From NCBI GenBank assembly GCA_016841605.1, contig JAENYV010000005.1:8103-72102 (forward strand): DNA of 64,000 nt. Direction: 5' to 3'. A program made the translations under genes and the position numbers. This DNA comes from Dethiobacter alkaliphilus. GTDB taxonomy: Bacteria > Bacillota > Dethiobacteria > DTU022 > UBA8154. Under the pieces are notes generated by a model. The model saw nothing but the letters and a program-made list of their open reading frames with translations. It was not told where the DNA came from and ran no database searches. The first letter of the stretch is position 1; every line of letters begins with the position of its first letter. Shown here in pieces: positions 32,331 through 43,784 of the stretch.

Positions 32331-33824
32331 TTAGGCACTGGGATAAATAAAATATTTTTCATGCTCTGAAAAACAAAGTGTATCATCTACAGTATATATG
32401 TTCTCCAGTTGGGGTTCCTTCTTAGCCTCAGCCTGCGCCGGTTTCGCCTGAATTTCTTTTGAAACCACAACGTTTTTTGAGGCAGAGCCCTTCTTACTCC
32501 TGTCTTTAAAAAGAGCCATCGCTTGTTGTGGAAAAAGAATATAGGAGAGGATATCTTCCTCTTTCTCCATGTATTCCCCCAATTCTTCCCTCGCTTTTTC
32601 CATCTGGGGTTCAAGGAGATCTGCGGGCCTTCCCTGAAAGGGCTCTTCATCTTTAAGCACTTTTTTTAAAAGATCCGGATCGACCTGCCCGGGGGGTTTA
32701 CCGTAAAGACCTTTTAAGTAATTTTTTACCTCTGTCAGGGTAACTTTATAGCGCTCACCGGTAATAATATTCATCACCGCCTGGGTTCCCACAATCTGGC
32801 TGGAGGGGGTTACTAGAGGCGGATACCCCAGCTCACGGCGAACACGAGGAACTTCTTCAAAAACTTTATCCATTAAATGTGAAGCATTCTGTGCAGCCAA
32901 TTGGGAGACCAGGTTGGAGATCATACCGCCCGGGATCTGATAATTAAGCACAGCCGTATCAACCCCTACATCCAGTGGAACCTCGTAATTGCCCCGGATC
33001 TTCTTGAAGTATTCACCGATACGGGCAATTAGTTTCAGATCCAGCTCTGTGTCATACGGTGTCCCTCGAAGAGCTGCTACAATAGTGTCTGTTGCCGGTT
33101 GTGAGGAACCCTGTGATAAACTTGAAGTAGCCGTATCCACTACATCACAACCGGCTTCAATAGCTTTTAAATAGGACATAGCAGCCATTCCGCTGGTAAA
33201 ATGGCAGTGCAGCTGAACAGGTATTTTTAAGTTGGCTTTAAGTTTTTCTACCAGTTCATAAGCATCATAAGGATTAATTAAGCCGGCCATATCCTTTATA
33301 CAAAGTGAATCTGCACCTTTTTTTTCCATTTCCACGGCCAGATCTACAAAATGGTCTATATTATGGAGAGGGCTAATCGTATAACTGATCGTTGCCTGTA
33401 CGTGACCTCCAGCCGCCTTTACCGCCTTCATAGCCCTTTCCATATTGCGAATATCGTTAAGCGCATCAAAAATACGCACAATATTTATTCCATTTTTTAC
33501 AACGGCTTTGGCAAATGCATCCACTACATCATCGGGATAATGACGATATGCGACCAGATTTTGCCCTCGCAGGAGCATTTGAAGGTTTGAATTTTTGGCA
33601 CGCTCCCTTATTTTAGCCAGTCTTTCCCACGGATCTTCGTTCAGGTAGCGTAAGCAGGTATCAAATGTTGCACCTCCCCATACTTCCAAAGAATGATACC
33701 CAACCTGATCTATATCCTGTAAAACAGGAAGCATATCTTCTGTCCGCATACGAGTAGCCATCAGAGATTGATGGGCATCTCTCAACGTTGTATCAGTAAT
33801 TCCAACTTTATGTTTTCTTTCCAA
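32331..33824 (-). CDS. Carboxyltransferase subunit (oxaloacetate decarboxylase alpha / pyruvate carboxylase B-like) without biotin domain
   Basis: The 497-residue protein has the full carboxyltransferase TIM barrel and the conserved post-barrel domain. Seen are GITDTTLRDAHQSLMATRMR, the metal His pair in QLHCHFTSG, and the carboxylated Lys in SLCIKDMAGL. After residue ~430 there is only a 60-residue polar linker (PAQAEAKKEP) and a short unusual tail (CFSEHEKYFIYP). No biotinyl domain with its MKM site exists here or in the neighbouring genes. A separate carrier and, for OadA, a membrane pump would be needed; neither is in the window. It lies upstream of the BCAA operon, with its own ribosome binding site. 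Confidence 0.9.
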   Translation of the reverse strand: MERKHKVGITDTTLRDAHQSLMATRMRTEDMLPVLQDIDQVGYHSLEVWGGATFDTCLRYLNEDPWERLAKIRERAKNSNLQMLLRGQNLVAYRHYPDDVVDAFAKAVVKNGINIVRIFDALNDIRNMERAMKAVKAAGGHVQATISYTISPLHNIDHFVDLAVEMEKKGADSLCIKDMAGLINPYDAYELVEKLKANLKIPVQLHCHFTSGMAAMSYLKAIEAGCDVVDTATSSLSQGSSQPATDTIVAALRGTPYDTELDLKLIARIGEYFKKIRGNYEVPLDVGVDTAVLNYQIPGGMISNLVSQLAAQNASHLMDKVFEEVPRVRRELGYPPLVTPSSQIVGTQAVMNIITGERYKVTLTEVKNYLKGLYGKPPGQVDPDLLKKVLKDEEPFQGRPADLLEPQMEKAREELGEYMEKEEDILSYILFPQQAMALFKDRSKKGSASKNVVVSKEIQAKPAQAEAKKEPQLENIYTVDDTLCFSEHEKYFIYPSA

Positions 33825-33851
33825 GTAGAATAACCTCCTTCTTTTATTTTC

Positions 33852-35216
33852 CTAGCGGCGGGCATATTCTGCTGCTGACCGGCCGGCTCTCTCGGCAAGA
33901 AAAAACGTCTCACTAAGAGCCATTCCGGGAAGCAAACCTTCGCCGTTTAGTCCACCGGTTATCTCTCCCGCAGCATAAAGCCCCCTAATAATTCCACCTT
34001 CTTCATTTTTAACCTCTCCCAGGGGGGTAACGGAAAGCCCTCCTGGGGTATAATCAATACCTACTCTTACATCCGCTAGATAATAAGAGGATAAAGAGGA
34101 AACGGAAACCGGAAAAAGAGGCGCCTCTCTTAATCTACAGGCCTCAACCAATTCATCCAGGGAATCAAAAGACTGAAAGAATTCGCTCTCCTCTAAAGCT
34201 ATTTCTTCCGGAACCAGAACAAAAATTCTCCCTTCAGGAGAACGTAAAATAAAATCCGAACATTCTTCCAGGGAAACATCCCCGGTTAAAAGCTGCCCTT
34301 TACTATTGAAAAAAAAGAGGCTGTTCCGCTTTTCAGGAAAAAATTCTTTAACTTGGCTATTCGAAGAGTTATAAAGTAAAATTTTTTTATTCAAAAAACC
34401 AGTCTGCACAAAATCCGCTTTTACTTGAAGGGCTAGCTTCAGCCCCTTTCCTTTTTGCTCCGGACGCAAATTCACCAAATTTCCCTGTGGAAGATACAGG
34501 TGACTACTTTGAATATCCCCGCTGTATCCGCCGTCTGCCAAGATCACCCCCTGAACATAGAAGTGGAATAATTCCCCCTCATCGTTTTCCAAAAGAAGCG
34601 ATTGGACTCTTTCACCATCTTGCAAAAAACAAATTTCTAGCACTTTTTCGGGACGAAACAGCACTCCCTCTTTTTCTACTTTCTCTCTAAGCCTCTCTTT
34701 AAACTTTTCTCCGGCGTCGAGTAAAGATGAAAGATGAAAATAAGGTTTCCCCCTGGAATCGGGAAGATTATCGAATTCAATTCCCCCATAATATAAGGCT
34801 GAACTGTAAAGAGAGTCCGCTTCCAGAACAAACGCTTCCAATAATTGAGGATCTGCAACCCCTTTTCCGTTATTCTGAATCATTTCCTTCAAATTTTCGC
34901 TGGTAAAAGCGATATCCTGTTCATACTGAGCAGGAGTAGAAATAGCAGTCAGACCTTCTGAAACGAGAAATGAGGTATCTTCAAGAAGTTCTCCTCCATT
35001 TGGAAAAATAAATACTTTGGCTCCTGCTTTAACACCCTCCAGGGCTGAGATAAATGCAGCCGTACTACCACCTATCACAGCCAGATCCCCTCCATCGGGA
35101 ATTGAAAAAGAATTTTCTTCACCTTTTTGCAGAATAGCCTGGAAGATAAAAAAGATAGATATAAAAAGAATCAGCAACAATGTAACCGTCGCTGAATTTT
35201 TCCTTGGTTGCAACAC
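33852..35216 (-). CDS. Membrane-anchored FAD flavoprotein, fumarate-reductase/urocanate-reductase-like
   Basis: The 454-residue version starts at GTG 35216 with AAAGGAG 10 nt ahead; a TTG at 35267 would overlap gyrA. A hydrophobic helix (about 12-28) anchors it. The FAD-binding site is seen as AVIGGSTAAFISALEGVKAG (about 41-60) and the C-terminal nucleotide loop GLYAAGEITGGLNGEG. Middle motifs typical of the FAD_binding_2 family are present, such as DADGG-like VILADGGYSGD. Against a true fumarate reductase, the usual catalytic His/Arg pattern is not clear to me. It sits 28 bp after gyrA and before the carboxyltransferase gene. Confidence 0.8.
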   Translation of the reverse strand: MLQPRKNSATVTLLLILFISIFFIFQAILQKGEENSFSIPDGGDLAVIGGSTAAFISALEGVKAGAKVFIFPNGGELLEDTSFLVSEGLTAISTPAQYEQDIAFTSENLKEMIQNNGKGVADPQLLEAFVLEADSLYSSALYYGGIEFDNLPDSRGKPYFHLSSLLDAGEKFKERLREKVEKEGVLFRPEKVLEICFLQDGERVQSLLLENDEGELFHFYVQGVILADGGYSGDIQSSHLYLPQGNLVNLRPEQKGKGLKLALQVKADFVQTGFLNKKILLYNSSNSQVKEFFPEKRNSLFFFNSKGQLLTGDVSLEECSDFILRSPEGRIFVLVPEEIALEESEFFQSFDSLDELVEACRLREAPLFPVSVSSLSSYYLADVRVGIDYTPGGLSVTPLGEVKNEEGGIIRGLYAAGEITGGLNGEGLLPGMALSETFFLAERAGRSAAEYARR

Positions 35217-35244
35217 CTGGCCTTTTCTCCTTTCATATGGGCTG

Positions 35245-37719
35245 TTACTCCCGGGAGAGGACGGCAATATTTCCTACTTTATCTTCCGGGGAAAGCCGGA
35301 TCAGCGTCACCCCCCGGGCATATCTGCCCTGAATAGGAACCTGAGAAATTTTTTCCCGAATAATATTACCCCGAGCCGTAATAATTATAAATTCTTCTTT
35401 TTTTTGCACCGGAAAAACACCACATAAAAGACCCGCTGTTTCACCGGTTTTTATGGCGATAATTCCTTTTCCGCCCCGATTTTGAGATCGGAATTCTTCC
35501 AGCTTTGTTCTCTTTCCATAGCCCTTTTCAGTAACAAAAAGGAGCTTAACATTATCATCCGAGACCAGGCTCATACCCACCACACAATCACCATCCGAAA
35601 GATAAATACCCCTGACACCCCGGGCTGTTCTTCCTAAAGGACGTAATTGTTCTTCAGAAAAACGGATAAGCAGTCCATAGCCCGTGACCAACAAAATGTC
35701 CACATGCTCCCCTGTATTTACCTCCGGTGTATCATCATTATCAAGGCTGACTGGCGGTGCTTTAATATGTTTCACCGAAATAAGCTCATCATTTTTTTCC
35801 AAAGCCAGGGCGATAAGACCGGATCGCCTTGCTTCCGCATATTCTCTTAACCTGGTCTTTTTAACAATGCCTTTTTTTGTGGCCATAATAATAAAATCCT
35901 TTTCCCCATATTCCACAAGGGGAAAGACAGCGGTAATATATTCACTGTTTTCCAGGGGAAGAAGATTTATAATAGCCGTTCCTCTGGCCTGTCGACCTGC
36001 CTCCGGAATTTCATAAACCTTCAGGGGGTATACTTTCCCGTTGTTGCTAAAACAGAGAAGCAAATCACGGGTCGAAGAAACAAAAAGGTGCTCAACAAAA
36101 TCTTTTTCACGAATGCCATGGGCAATCATTCCCCGTCCTCCCCTGTGCTGACTGCGATAGGTGGAAAGGAGAATACGCTTCATATACCCCTGATTAGTCA
36201 GCGTTATGACGACCTTTTCTTCGGGAATTAAATCTTCTATATCAATCTCTTTTTCTTCAGGAATAATTTTTGTCCGTCTTTTATCCCCAAACTTTTTCTT
36301 AATTACTTGAAGTTCTCTTTTTATTTCTTCCAAAATAAGTTTTTCATTAGAAAGGAGGGCTTCTAAATAGGCAATTTCTTCCTTCAAAGCACGGTATTCT
36401 TCATCCAATTTATGCCTTTCCAAAGCTGTAAGTCTTTGCAGACGCATTTCCAGAATAGCCTGGGCTTGCTTTTCACTCAGGGAGAATTCTGCAATAAGAC
36501 TTTCCCGCGCACTGTTTACATCGGCTGAATTGCGAATAAGCTCAATAACCCGATCCAGGTTATCAAGGGCAATACGTAATCCCTCAACAATATGTGCCCT
36601 ATCTTTCGCCTTGCGCAACAGGAAACGGGAACGCCTGGTTACGATTTCTTTTTGATGTTCAAGATACGCGCTGAGAAGCTCTCTTAGATTAAGCACCTTG
36701 GGCCTTCCGTCAACAAGTGCCAGAAGAATAATTCCAAAGCTCTGCTGCAGAGGAGTAAACTTATAAAGTCGATTTAAAACGACCTGTGGACTGATTCCCC
36801 TTTTTAGTTCAATGACAATGCGCACTCCATTGCGATCCGATTCATCCCTTAACTCGGCAAGACCCTCAATCTTTTTTTCTCTGACCAATTCAGCAATCTT
36901 TTCAATTAACCTGGCCTTATTTTGCTGATATGGTATTTCGGTTATAAGAAGCCTATCACGGCCTTCTTTTGTTTTTTCAATAACAGTTTTTCCTCTGATC
37001 TTAATCGTACCTCGCCCGGTTGTATAGGCTTCCTGAATTCCTTTAAAGCCGATAATCACTCCTCCGGTCGGAAAATCCGGACCCTTGATGCAGGTAAAAA
37101 GTTCGGCGATGGAAATATCGGGTTTTTCAATGATCATAGAAACAGCATCAATAGCTTCGATAAGATTGTGGGGAGGAATATTGGTCGCCATTCCAACAGC
37201 AATTCCCGCCGAACCATTGACAAGAAGATTGGGAAAGCGTGACGGTAAAACAGTAGGTTCCTCCAACGTCTCGTCAAAATTTGCCCGGAAATCGACTGTT
37301 TCCTTTTCCAAATCGCGAAGCATTTCCATAGCAAGATGGGAAAGTCTGGTCTCTGTATACCGCATGGCCGCCGGGGCGTCTCCGTCCATTGAACCGAAAT
37401 TTCCTTGACCGTCTACCAACAGATAGCGGCTGGAGAAATCTTGACCCATTCTTACCATAGCATCATAAACAGCCTGATCTCCGTGGGGATGATATTTACC
37501 CAGTACTTCTCCCACAAGGCGGGCTGATTTTTTATGCGGTTTATCCGGAGTTAAGCCCAGGTCCTGCATACCATAAAGGATACGTCTGTGAACCGGTTTT
37601 AAACCGTCCCTCACATCAGGAAGCGCCCGGCTGACAATTACGCTCATGGCATAGTCTAAAAATGAATTTTTAACTTCTTCATGAAGGGGAACGGAAAGAA
37701 TTTTTTCTTCTTCAGGCAT
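35245..37719 (-). CDS. gyrA: DNA gyrase subunit A
   Basis: The 824-residue protein breaks and rejoins DNA. Seen are [20 protein letters not shown], the catalytic Tyr in [11 protein letters not shown] (about 121), the coiled coil, and six beta-pinwheel blades in the C-terminal part ([48 protein letters not shown]). The GyrA-box appears as HRGGRGMI. The start is ATG 37719, with AGGAAGGG about 10 nt ahead. It is separated from gyrB by 236 bp with a terminator, so has its own promoter. Confidence 0.98.
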   Translation of the reverse strand: MPEEEKILSVPLHEEVKNSFLDYAMSVIVSRALPDVRDGLKPVHRRILYGMQDLGLTPDKPHKKSARLVGEVLGKYHPHGDQAVYDAMVRMGQDFSSRYLLVDGQGNFGSMDGDAPAAMRYTETRLSHLAMEMLRDLEKETVDFRANFDETLEEPTVLPSRFPNLLVNGSAGIAVGMATNIPPHNLIEAIDAVSMIIEKPDISIAELFTCIKGPDFPTGGVIIGFKGIQEAYTTGRGTIKIRGKTVIEKTKEGRDRLLITEIPYQQNKARLIEKIAELVREKKIEGLAELRDESDRNGVRIVIELKRGISPQVVLNRLYKFTPLQQSFGIILLALVDGRPKVLNLRELLSAYLEHQKEIVTRRSRFLLRKAKDRAHIVEGLRIALDNLDRVIELIRNSADVNSARESLIAEFSLSEKQAQAILEMRLQRLTALERHKLDEEYRALKEEIAYLEALLSNEKLILEEIKRELQVIKKKFGDKRRTKIIPEEKEIDIEDLIPEEKVVITLTNQGYMKRILLSTYRSQHRGGRGMIAHGIREKDFVEHLFVSSTRDLLLCFSNNGKVYPLKVYEIPEAGRQARGTAIINLLPLENSEYITAVFPLVEYGEKDFIIMATKKGIVKKTRLREYAEARRSGLIALALEKNDELISVKHIKAPPVSLDNDDTPEVNTGEHVDILLVTGYGLLIRFSEEQLRPLGRTARGVRGIYLSDGDCVVGMSLVSDDNVKLLFVTEKGYGKRTKLEEFRSQNRGGKGIIAIKTGETAGLLCGVFPVQKKEEFIIITARGNIIREKISQVPIQGRYARGVTLIRLSPEDKVGNIAVLSRE

Positions 37720-37902
37720 ATTGTTCAAACCCTTCCTGCTGTTTTTCCCGGCTCTTTTAAACTTATATTGTTAACATAAAGGCATAATCTTAAAACAAAT
37801 AACTACATTTTTACTTGCTTTTCATATTTTAAAAGTTATTTTATCATATCCTTACTTCTTAGGAAAGAAAAAAAGTTGTAAAAAAATATAACAAAAAATA
37901 AA

Positions 37903-37944
37903 ACGGCCTTATAATATTATTCTCATAATATAAATAAAGGCCGT
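37903..37944 (-). terminator. Terminator of the gyrB transcript
   Basis: On the minus strand ACGGCCTT and AAGGCCGT pair (8 bp) and are followed by TTATTTTTTG. It lies 22 bp beyond the gyrB stop. Confidence 0.85.
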
Positions 37945-37965
37945 CCCTCTAACTGTTTTTTGCTT

Positions 37966-39879
<1,914 letters not shown>

Positions 39880-39922
39880 CTACCAGTCCTCCTGCAAATT
39901 CTAAGGCACATTTTTCAAGCTT

Positions 39923-40168
39923 TTACTTACCAACCTCGCTCTTATTGATTCTTTTCTGCAGCGTTAGTGGAGAAATCGGAGAGTAACAAACTTTTTCTCT
40001 GGTGACAATAAAGGAATTACATGTTTCCTCTTCCTTTTTACTGAGGTATTCTCCTGGAAAACTTTCCAAAAACTGAGTGTTAATTTGATTGTTTTTAAGG
40101 TCAATATTAAAAATACCAATAACTTCATCCATGGAAATAACACGGGAATTTCCAATATGCAGATACAT
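39923..40168 (-). CDS. remB: DUF370 protein RemB (YaaB)
   Basis: The 81-residue protein starts MYLHIGNSRVISMDEVIGIF, the DUF370 signature; GAGGAGG is 6 nt ahead of ATG 40168, so the longer frame start at 40183 is dropped. In Bacillus the same gene sits between recF and gyrB and helps to switch on extracellular-matrix genes. Its exact biochemical action is not settled. Confidence 0.9.
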   Translation of the reverse strand: MYLHIGNSRVISMDEVIGIFNIDLKNNQINTQFLESFPGEYLSKKEEETCNSFIVTREKVCYSPISPLTLQKRINKSEVGK

Positions 40169-40228
40169 TTTTTGCCTCCTCAACTTTATAAATTTACGTA
40201 ATTTCCTGGAATTTTTACTACTACTTTA

Positions 40229-41179
40229 TCATTGAACATAATCATTATTATACTCTATTTTTCCACCTTCTAAATACTTAATTAAACCTGCAAAATCTTT
40301 TATCGCCTTAAATTCATCCTCAGGCTGAATAAGAAACGGTTCCTTTCCAGTCACGAAAAGTATATAATGCTGGAGAAGTTTGCTCAAAACTGTGTTTCTA
40401 TCTTCTTTTTGCCATCCTTCATCTGTAAGAAACATCATAATATCATCAAAATACTTTTTTCTAATCTTCTCTTTACAAAACTTAAATAATTCTTCGCGGA
40501 GAGGAAAAAAACTTTTTTTAAGATCAGAAAAATTTAGCCAAGGTCTTTTTTGAAAAATTAATTGTAATAATTTTAACCATTCTTCACTCTCTCTGTAACA
40601 AAAAAAACAGAGATCTTCTCTAATTTCATTTTTATAACATGGTAAACCGCATACACGACAGAGTACTGCCCCTTGCTCTCTTCTATTTTTTTGTTGAAGG
40701 TAAATATTGTTAAAAAAATCTCTTAATTTATTTTTAAAATGAAGCGGTATAATCTCTACTAATTTTTCTATTTCTTGCCTTTCTTTCTTATCCAAAACTA
40801 ATCTATTTTTAAAATCTTTGTTTTCTGCAAAAATAATATTTTCTTGTACAAAACTATTTTCATAAGGCTTTACTATTTCTTTTTCTTGTTTAAATGTTCC
40901 CGTATTTACCAACTTAATCTTTTTAATAAAATTAAAACCAATAATCTTATTGAAATCATTTTTAATTTTTTCTTGCAAGGTAGTCAAATGATACAACCAA
41001 CTGCTATCACTAACTTCAACCCACAACATTCCATCTTTGAAAACCAGCGGTCTGGTATAACGATTAATATGTGTACCAACTACTTCAGGCCATTTTTCAA
41101 GCCATTTTCGTTGTCTTATCTGCTCCTTCAGACCTATTTTCTGAAAATACTCATCCATCACCTGATCAAATCTATTCAT
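40229..41179 (-). CDS. DUF721 (DciA-like) protein fused to a zinc ribbon
   Basis: The 316-residue protein opens with a DUF721 domain (about 1-95): WLEKWPEVVGTHINRYTRPL, MLWVEVSDSSWLYHLTTLQ. That domain characterises DciA, the common bacterial loader of DnaB. It is followed by a charged linker, a four-Cys element (CRVCGLPCYKNE, then CFFC; about 172-193) and a helical, Lys-rich C-terminal part. It lies between recF and remB, an oriC location. In Firmicutes with DnaI-type loaders, DciA is often absent, so its presence may tell which loader is used; that is inference. Confidence 0.85.
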   Translation of the reverse strand: MNRFDQVMDEYFQKIGLKEQIRQRKWLEKWPEVVGTHINRYTRPLVFKDGMLWVEVSDSSWLYHLTTLQEKIKNDFNKIIGFNFIKKIKLVNTGTFKQEKEIVKPYENSFVQENIIFAENKDFKNRLVLDKKERQEIEKLVEIIPLHFKNKLRDFFNNIYLQQKNRREQGAVLCRVCGLPCYKNEIREDLCFFCYRESEEWLKLLQLIFQKRPWLNFSDLKKSFFPLREELFKFCKEKIRKKYFDDIMMFLTDEGWQKEDRNTVLSKLLQHYILFVTGKEPFLIQPEDEFKAIKDFAGLIKYLEGGKIEYNNDYVQ

Positions 41180-41192
41180 CTTTATTCTCTCT

Positions 41193-42344
41193 TTAAATCT
41201 TTTCTTTTAAAATCTCTACCATTCCTTCATTAACTGTAAAAAGTGAAAATGGTCTATCATATTCCAAAAAAATATTTTTAAATGATTCATTAAGAGAAAC
41301 TGTAATAAAAATCTGCTGGGCTTCCTGAAAAAGTGAAAAACACTGTTTTCTTCTTTTTTCATCCAACTCGGAAAAGATATCGTCAAGGATAAAAATAGGT
41401 CTTTCGTAATTCCGGCTGTAAAATTGAATTTGCGCTGCTTTTAATGAAATAATGGCGCTTCTTTGTTGTCCGTGCGAAGCAAAACGTCTGGTTTCTTTTC
41501 CTCCAATTAAAAAAGTAAAATCATCTTTGTGAATACCAACCAGAGAAAAACCTTTTTCAGCTTCTTCTTTTTCCGCTTTTTCTATTTGTATCTCCATTTC
41601 TTTCTCAATTTCTTTAAGCGTATCTATAAATTCTGTTTTAATAAAAATACCGGGATTATACTCCAGGGTTAAAAGTAAATCGTCTTTTTCCGTTTCAAAC
41701 AAATGTGTAAAATTACGAGAAGCAAGCTTTCCCCAAATTGAAAGAAGGCGAGCCCTTTGCTGCAAAATACGACTTCCAAAATAAGTTATTTGTTTATTCC
41801 AGGGAGCAATAATTTCTCTGTTAATTTTTTTTTGCATCCTGTTTAATTTCAATAATCTGTTTTTCTGACGTAATGCTCTTTTATATCGTTGCAGGCAATC
41901 CCGATAAAAAAAACTTATTTGACCTATTTCTCTATCAAGAAAATTCCTTCGTTCTTCAGGGCCTCTTCTTATTAAGTCAAGATCCTCCGGTACAAAAAAA
42001 ACAACCGGGCAAAAATTAAAATTATCATCTTTTTGTAATAAACGCCCATTAATTTTAGTAACTTTTCGGCTTTTATACACCTCATAGCCGACTTCCACTT
42101 TGAATATCCTGTTTTGAAAAAACACGTTGCCCTGTAAAAAGTAGTATGGCTTATCCCAGCAAACCATATCACTTTCTTTCACAGTACGAAAGGATTTTCC
42201 CAAACAGAGATGATAGATAGCTTCAAGAATATTACTTTTACCCTGACCATTAGCCCCCTGCAAAACATTTAATCCTTTTTTAAATTGAAGCTTTTCTATT
42301 TTTAGATTACGAAAATTTACTAAATGTAAATCTTTGATAAACAA
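41193..42344 (-). CDS. recF: DNA replication and repair protein RecF
   Basis: The 383-residue SMC-like ATPase loads RecA at gaps. Seen are the Walker A GANGQGKSNILEAIY (about 30), the family phrase RGPEERRNFLDREI, the ABC signature region FASHGQQRSAI (about 280) and Walker B PIFILDDIFSELDEKR. The start is TTG 42344 with AGAGGTG 6 nt ahead. It follows dnaN by 25 bp and is in the dnaA-dnaN-recF order. Confidence 0.97.
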   Translation of the reverse strand: MFIKDLHLVNFRNLKIEKLQFKKGLNVLQGANGQGKSNILEAIYHLCLGKSFRTVKESDMVCWDKPYYFLQGNVFFQNRIFKVEVGYEVYKSRKVTKINGRLLQKDDNFNFCPVVFFVPEDLDLIRRGPEERRNFLDREIGQISFFYRDCLQRYKRALRQKNRLLKLNRMQKKINREIIAPWNKQITYFGSRILQQRARLLSIWGKLASRNFTHLFETEKDDLLLTLEYNPGIFIKTEFIDTLKEIEKEMEIQIEKAEKEEAEKGFSLVGIHKDDFTFLIGGKETRRFASHGQQRSAIISLKAAQIQFYSRNYERPIFILDDIFSELDEKRRKQCFSLFQEAQQIFITVSLNESFKNIFLEYDRPFSLFTVNEGMVEILKEKI

Positions 42345-42369
42345 TCATGGCACCTCTTAACAGTATTTA

Positions 42370-43524
42370 TTAGGGGCCGTTTTTTTCTGTTTTAATTGGT
42401 AAAACAAGATAACGATAAAAATAATTATTGTTCTCTTCTTTACTATTTTGCACAAAAACACAAGGTCCAAGTGAACCATTAAATTCAATACGAACAAAAG
42501 TATCTTCGAAAATTCGAAGGGGATCTAAAAAGTAACGGGCGTTTAGAAAAATTTCCTCAAGATTTTCTCCTTCTTTTTCTTCTAAGAGTAGTTCTTCATC
42601 CATTCTTCCCAACTCTGATACTGCCTTTACCTGTAACCTATCTTCATTAATTTGCATTGATATCATCTGATTGGAACTGGGTGACAAAAGAATGGCTCTC
42701 TGTATCATTTTTTCCAGCATTCCCGTATTTACTAAAATAGCTGTAGAATAACTTTTAGGAAAAACATTTTTTAAATCAGGATATTTATCATCCAAAAGTC
42801 TGCTTGCAAAGATATAATTTTTATAAATTATAATAAGTTCTTTATCTGTAAAGTAACACTGCAATTCTTCATCAGAATCGTCTATAATTTTTATTATTTC
42901 ACTTAATAATTTTGCCGGAACCAATATTCTGAAAGCTTTACTTTCATTTTCTATTATATATTCTTTTTCAAAAAGAGCCAAACGATAAGTATCAGTAGCC
43001 AAAGTATATAATTTGTTTTCTCCTTCGAGTAATTCCAATAAAATTCCTTTAAAAGCAGGTTTTCCTTCATCATTAGAAGCAGCAAAAATAACTCCTTTAA
43101 AAATTTTTTTGAAGTTCTCGGCAGTAAATATCAAAGAAGACCATAAAGCCCATTGTTCTTTGTCGGATAATTGTGGATATTCTTCAGGATCAATTCCGTA
43201 AAGAAAAAAATTTGCTTTTCCACTGCAAATTTCTACTCTGAGTTTATCATAATCCATTTTTATTTCTACGCTTTGATCGGGAAGTTGTCGTAAAATATCA
43301 AGAATTTTATCTTGAATAACTATACTTCCGGTCTTTAATATTTCTATATTTTTTAAAATAGCTTTAATAGATAGTTCTAAATTATTTGCTGAAATAATAA
43401 ATTCTTCCTGAGTAGCATTTAAAAAGAATCCTTTAAGAATATTCATAGGAGTTTTTGTAGGAATTGCTTTATGAACTATAGTAAAAACTTCCAGAAGAAT
43501 ATTTCTGTTTGAAATTATATGCAT
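42370..43524 (-). CDS. dnaN: DNA polymerase III beta subunit (sliding clamp)
   Basis: The 384-residue protein has three clamp-fold repeats (about 1-120, 125-245, 250-384). Seen are IISNRNILLEVFTIVHKAIP at the start, GILLELLEGENKLYTLATDTYRLAL and a C-terminal YLVLPIKTEK, the usual clamp ending. AAGGAGGT lies 9 nt ahead of ATG 43524. The 260-bp gap to dnaA is AT-rich and carries DnaA-box-like sequence. Confidence 0.98.
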   Translation of the reverse strand: MHIISNRNILLEVFTIVHKAIPTKTPMNILKGFFLNATQEEFIISANNLELSIKAILKNIEILKTGSIVIQDKILDILRQLPDQSVEIKMDYDKLRVEICSGKANFFLYGIDPEEYPQLSDKEQWALWSSLIFTAENFKKIFKGVIFAASNDEGKPAFKGILLELLEGENKLYTLATDTYRLALFEKEYIIENESKAFRILVPAKLLSEIIKIIDDSDEELQCYFTDKELIIIYKNYIFASRLLDDKYPDLKNVFPKSYSTAILVNTGMLEKMIQRAILLSPSSNQMISMQINEDRLQVKAVSELGRMDEELLLEEKEGENLEEIFLNARYFLDPLRIFEDTFVRIEFNGSLGPCVFVQNSKEENNNYFYRYLVLPIKTEKNGP

Positions 43525-43784
43525 ATTAAAAATACCTCCTTATAAAATTCACAATTAGTAATTATTAATATTTATTTATTAAAAAATTAGTAGTAGTAAT
43601 ATAGACTGTGAATTTGTGAAAAACTATCATGAAATACTAAAAAAATGTATATCTACAAAAAAATTAAATGTGAAAAAATCTTACTATTTATTCACAGAAA
43701 TAACATCACAAAAAAAATAAAAAAAAATAAAATTAGTTTTCCACATAAAATTATCATAAAGTCCACAGATTAATTAACAACTTG
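43525..43784. other. dnaA-dnaN intergenic part of oriC
   Basis: The 260-bp stretch is very AT-rich, with long A and T runs. One DnaA-box-like TTATTCACA lies at 43688-43696, and weaker TGTGAAT-type matches occur around 43605-43680. In Bacillus subtilis this side holds the box cluster and unwinding element of a bipartite origin. Confidence 0.65.
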
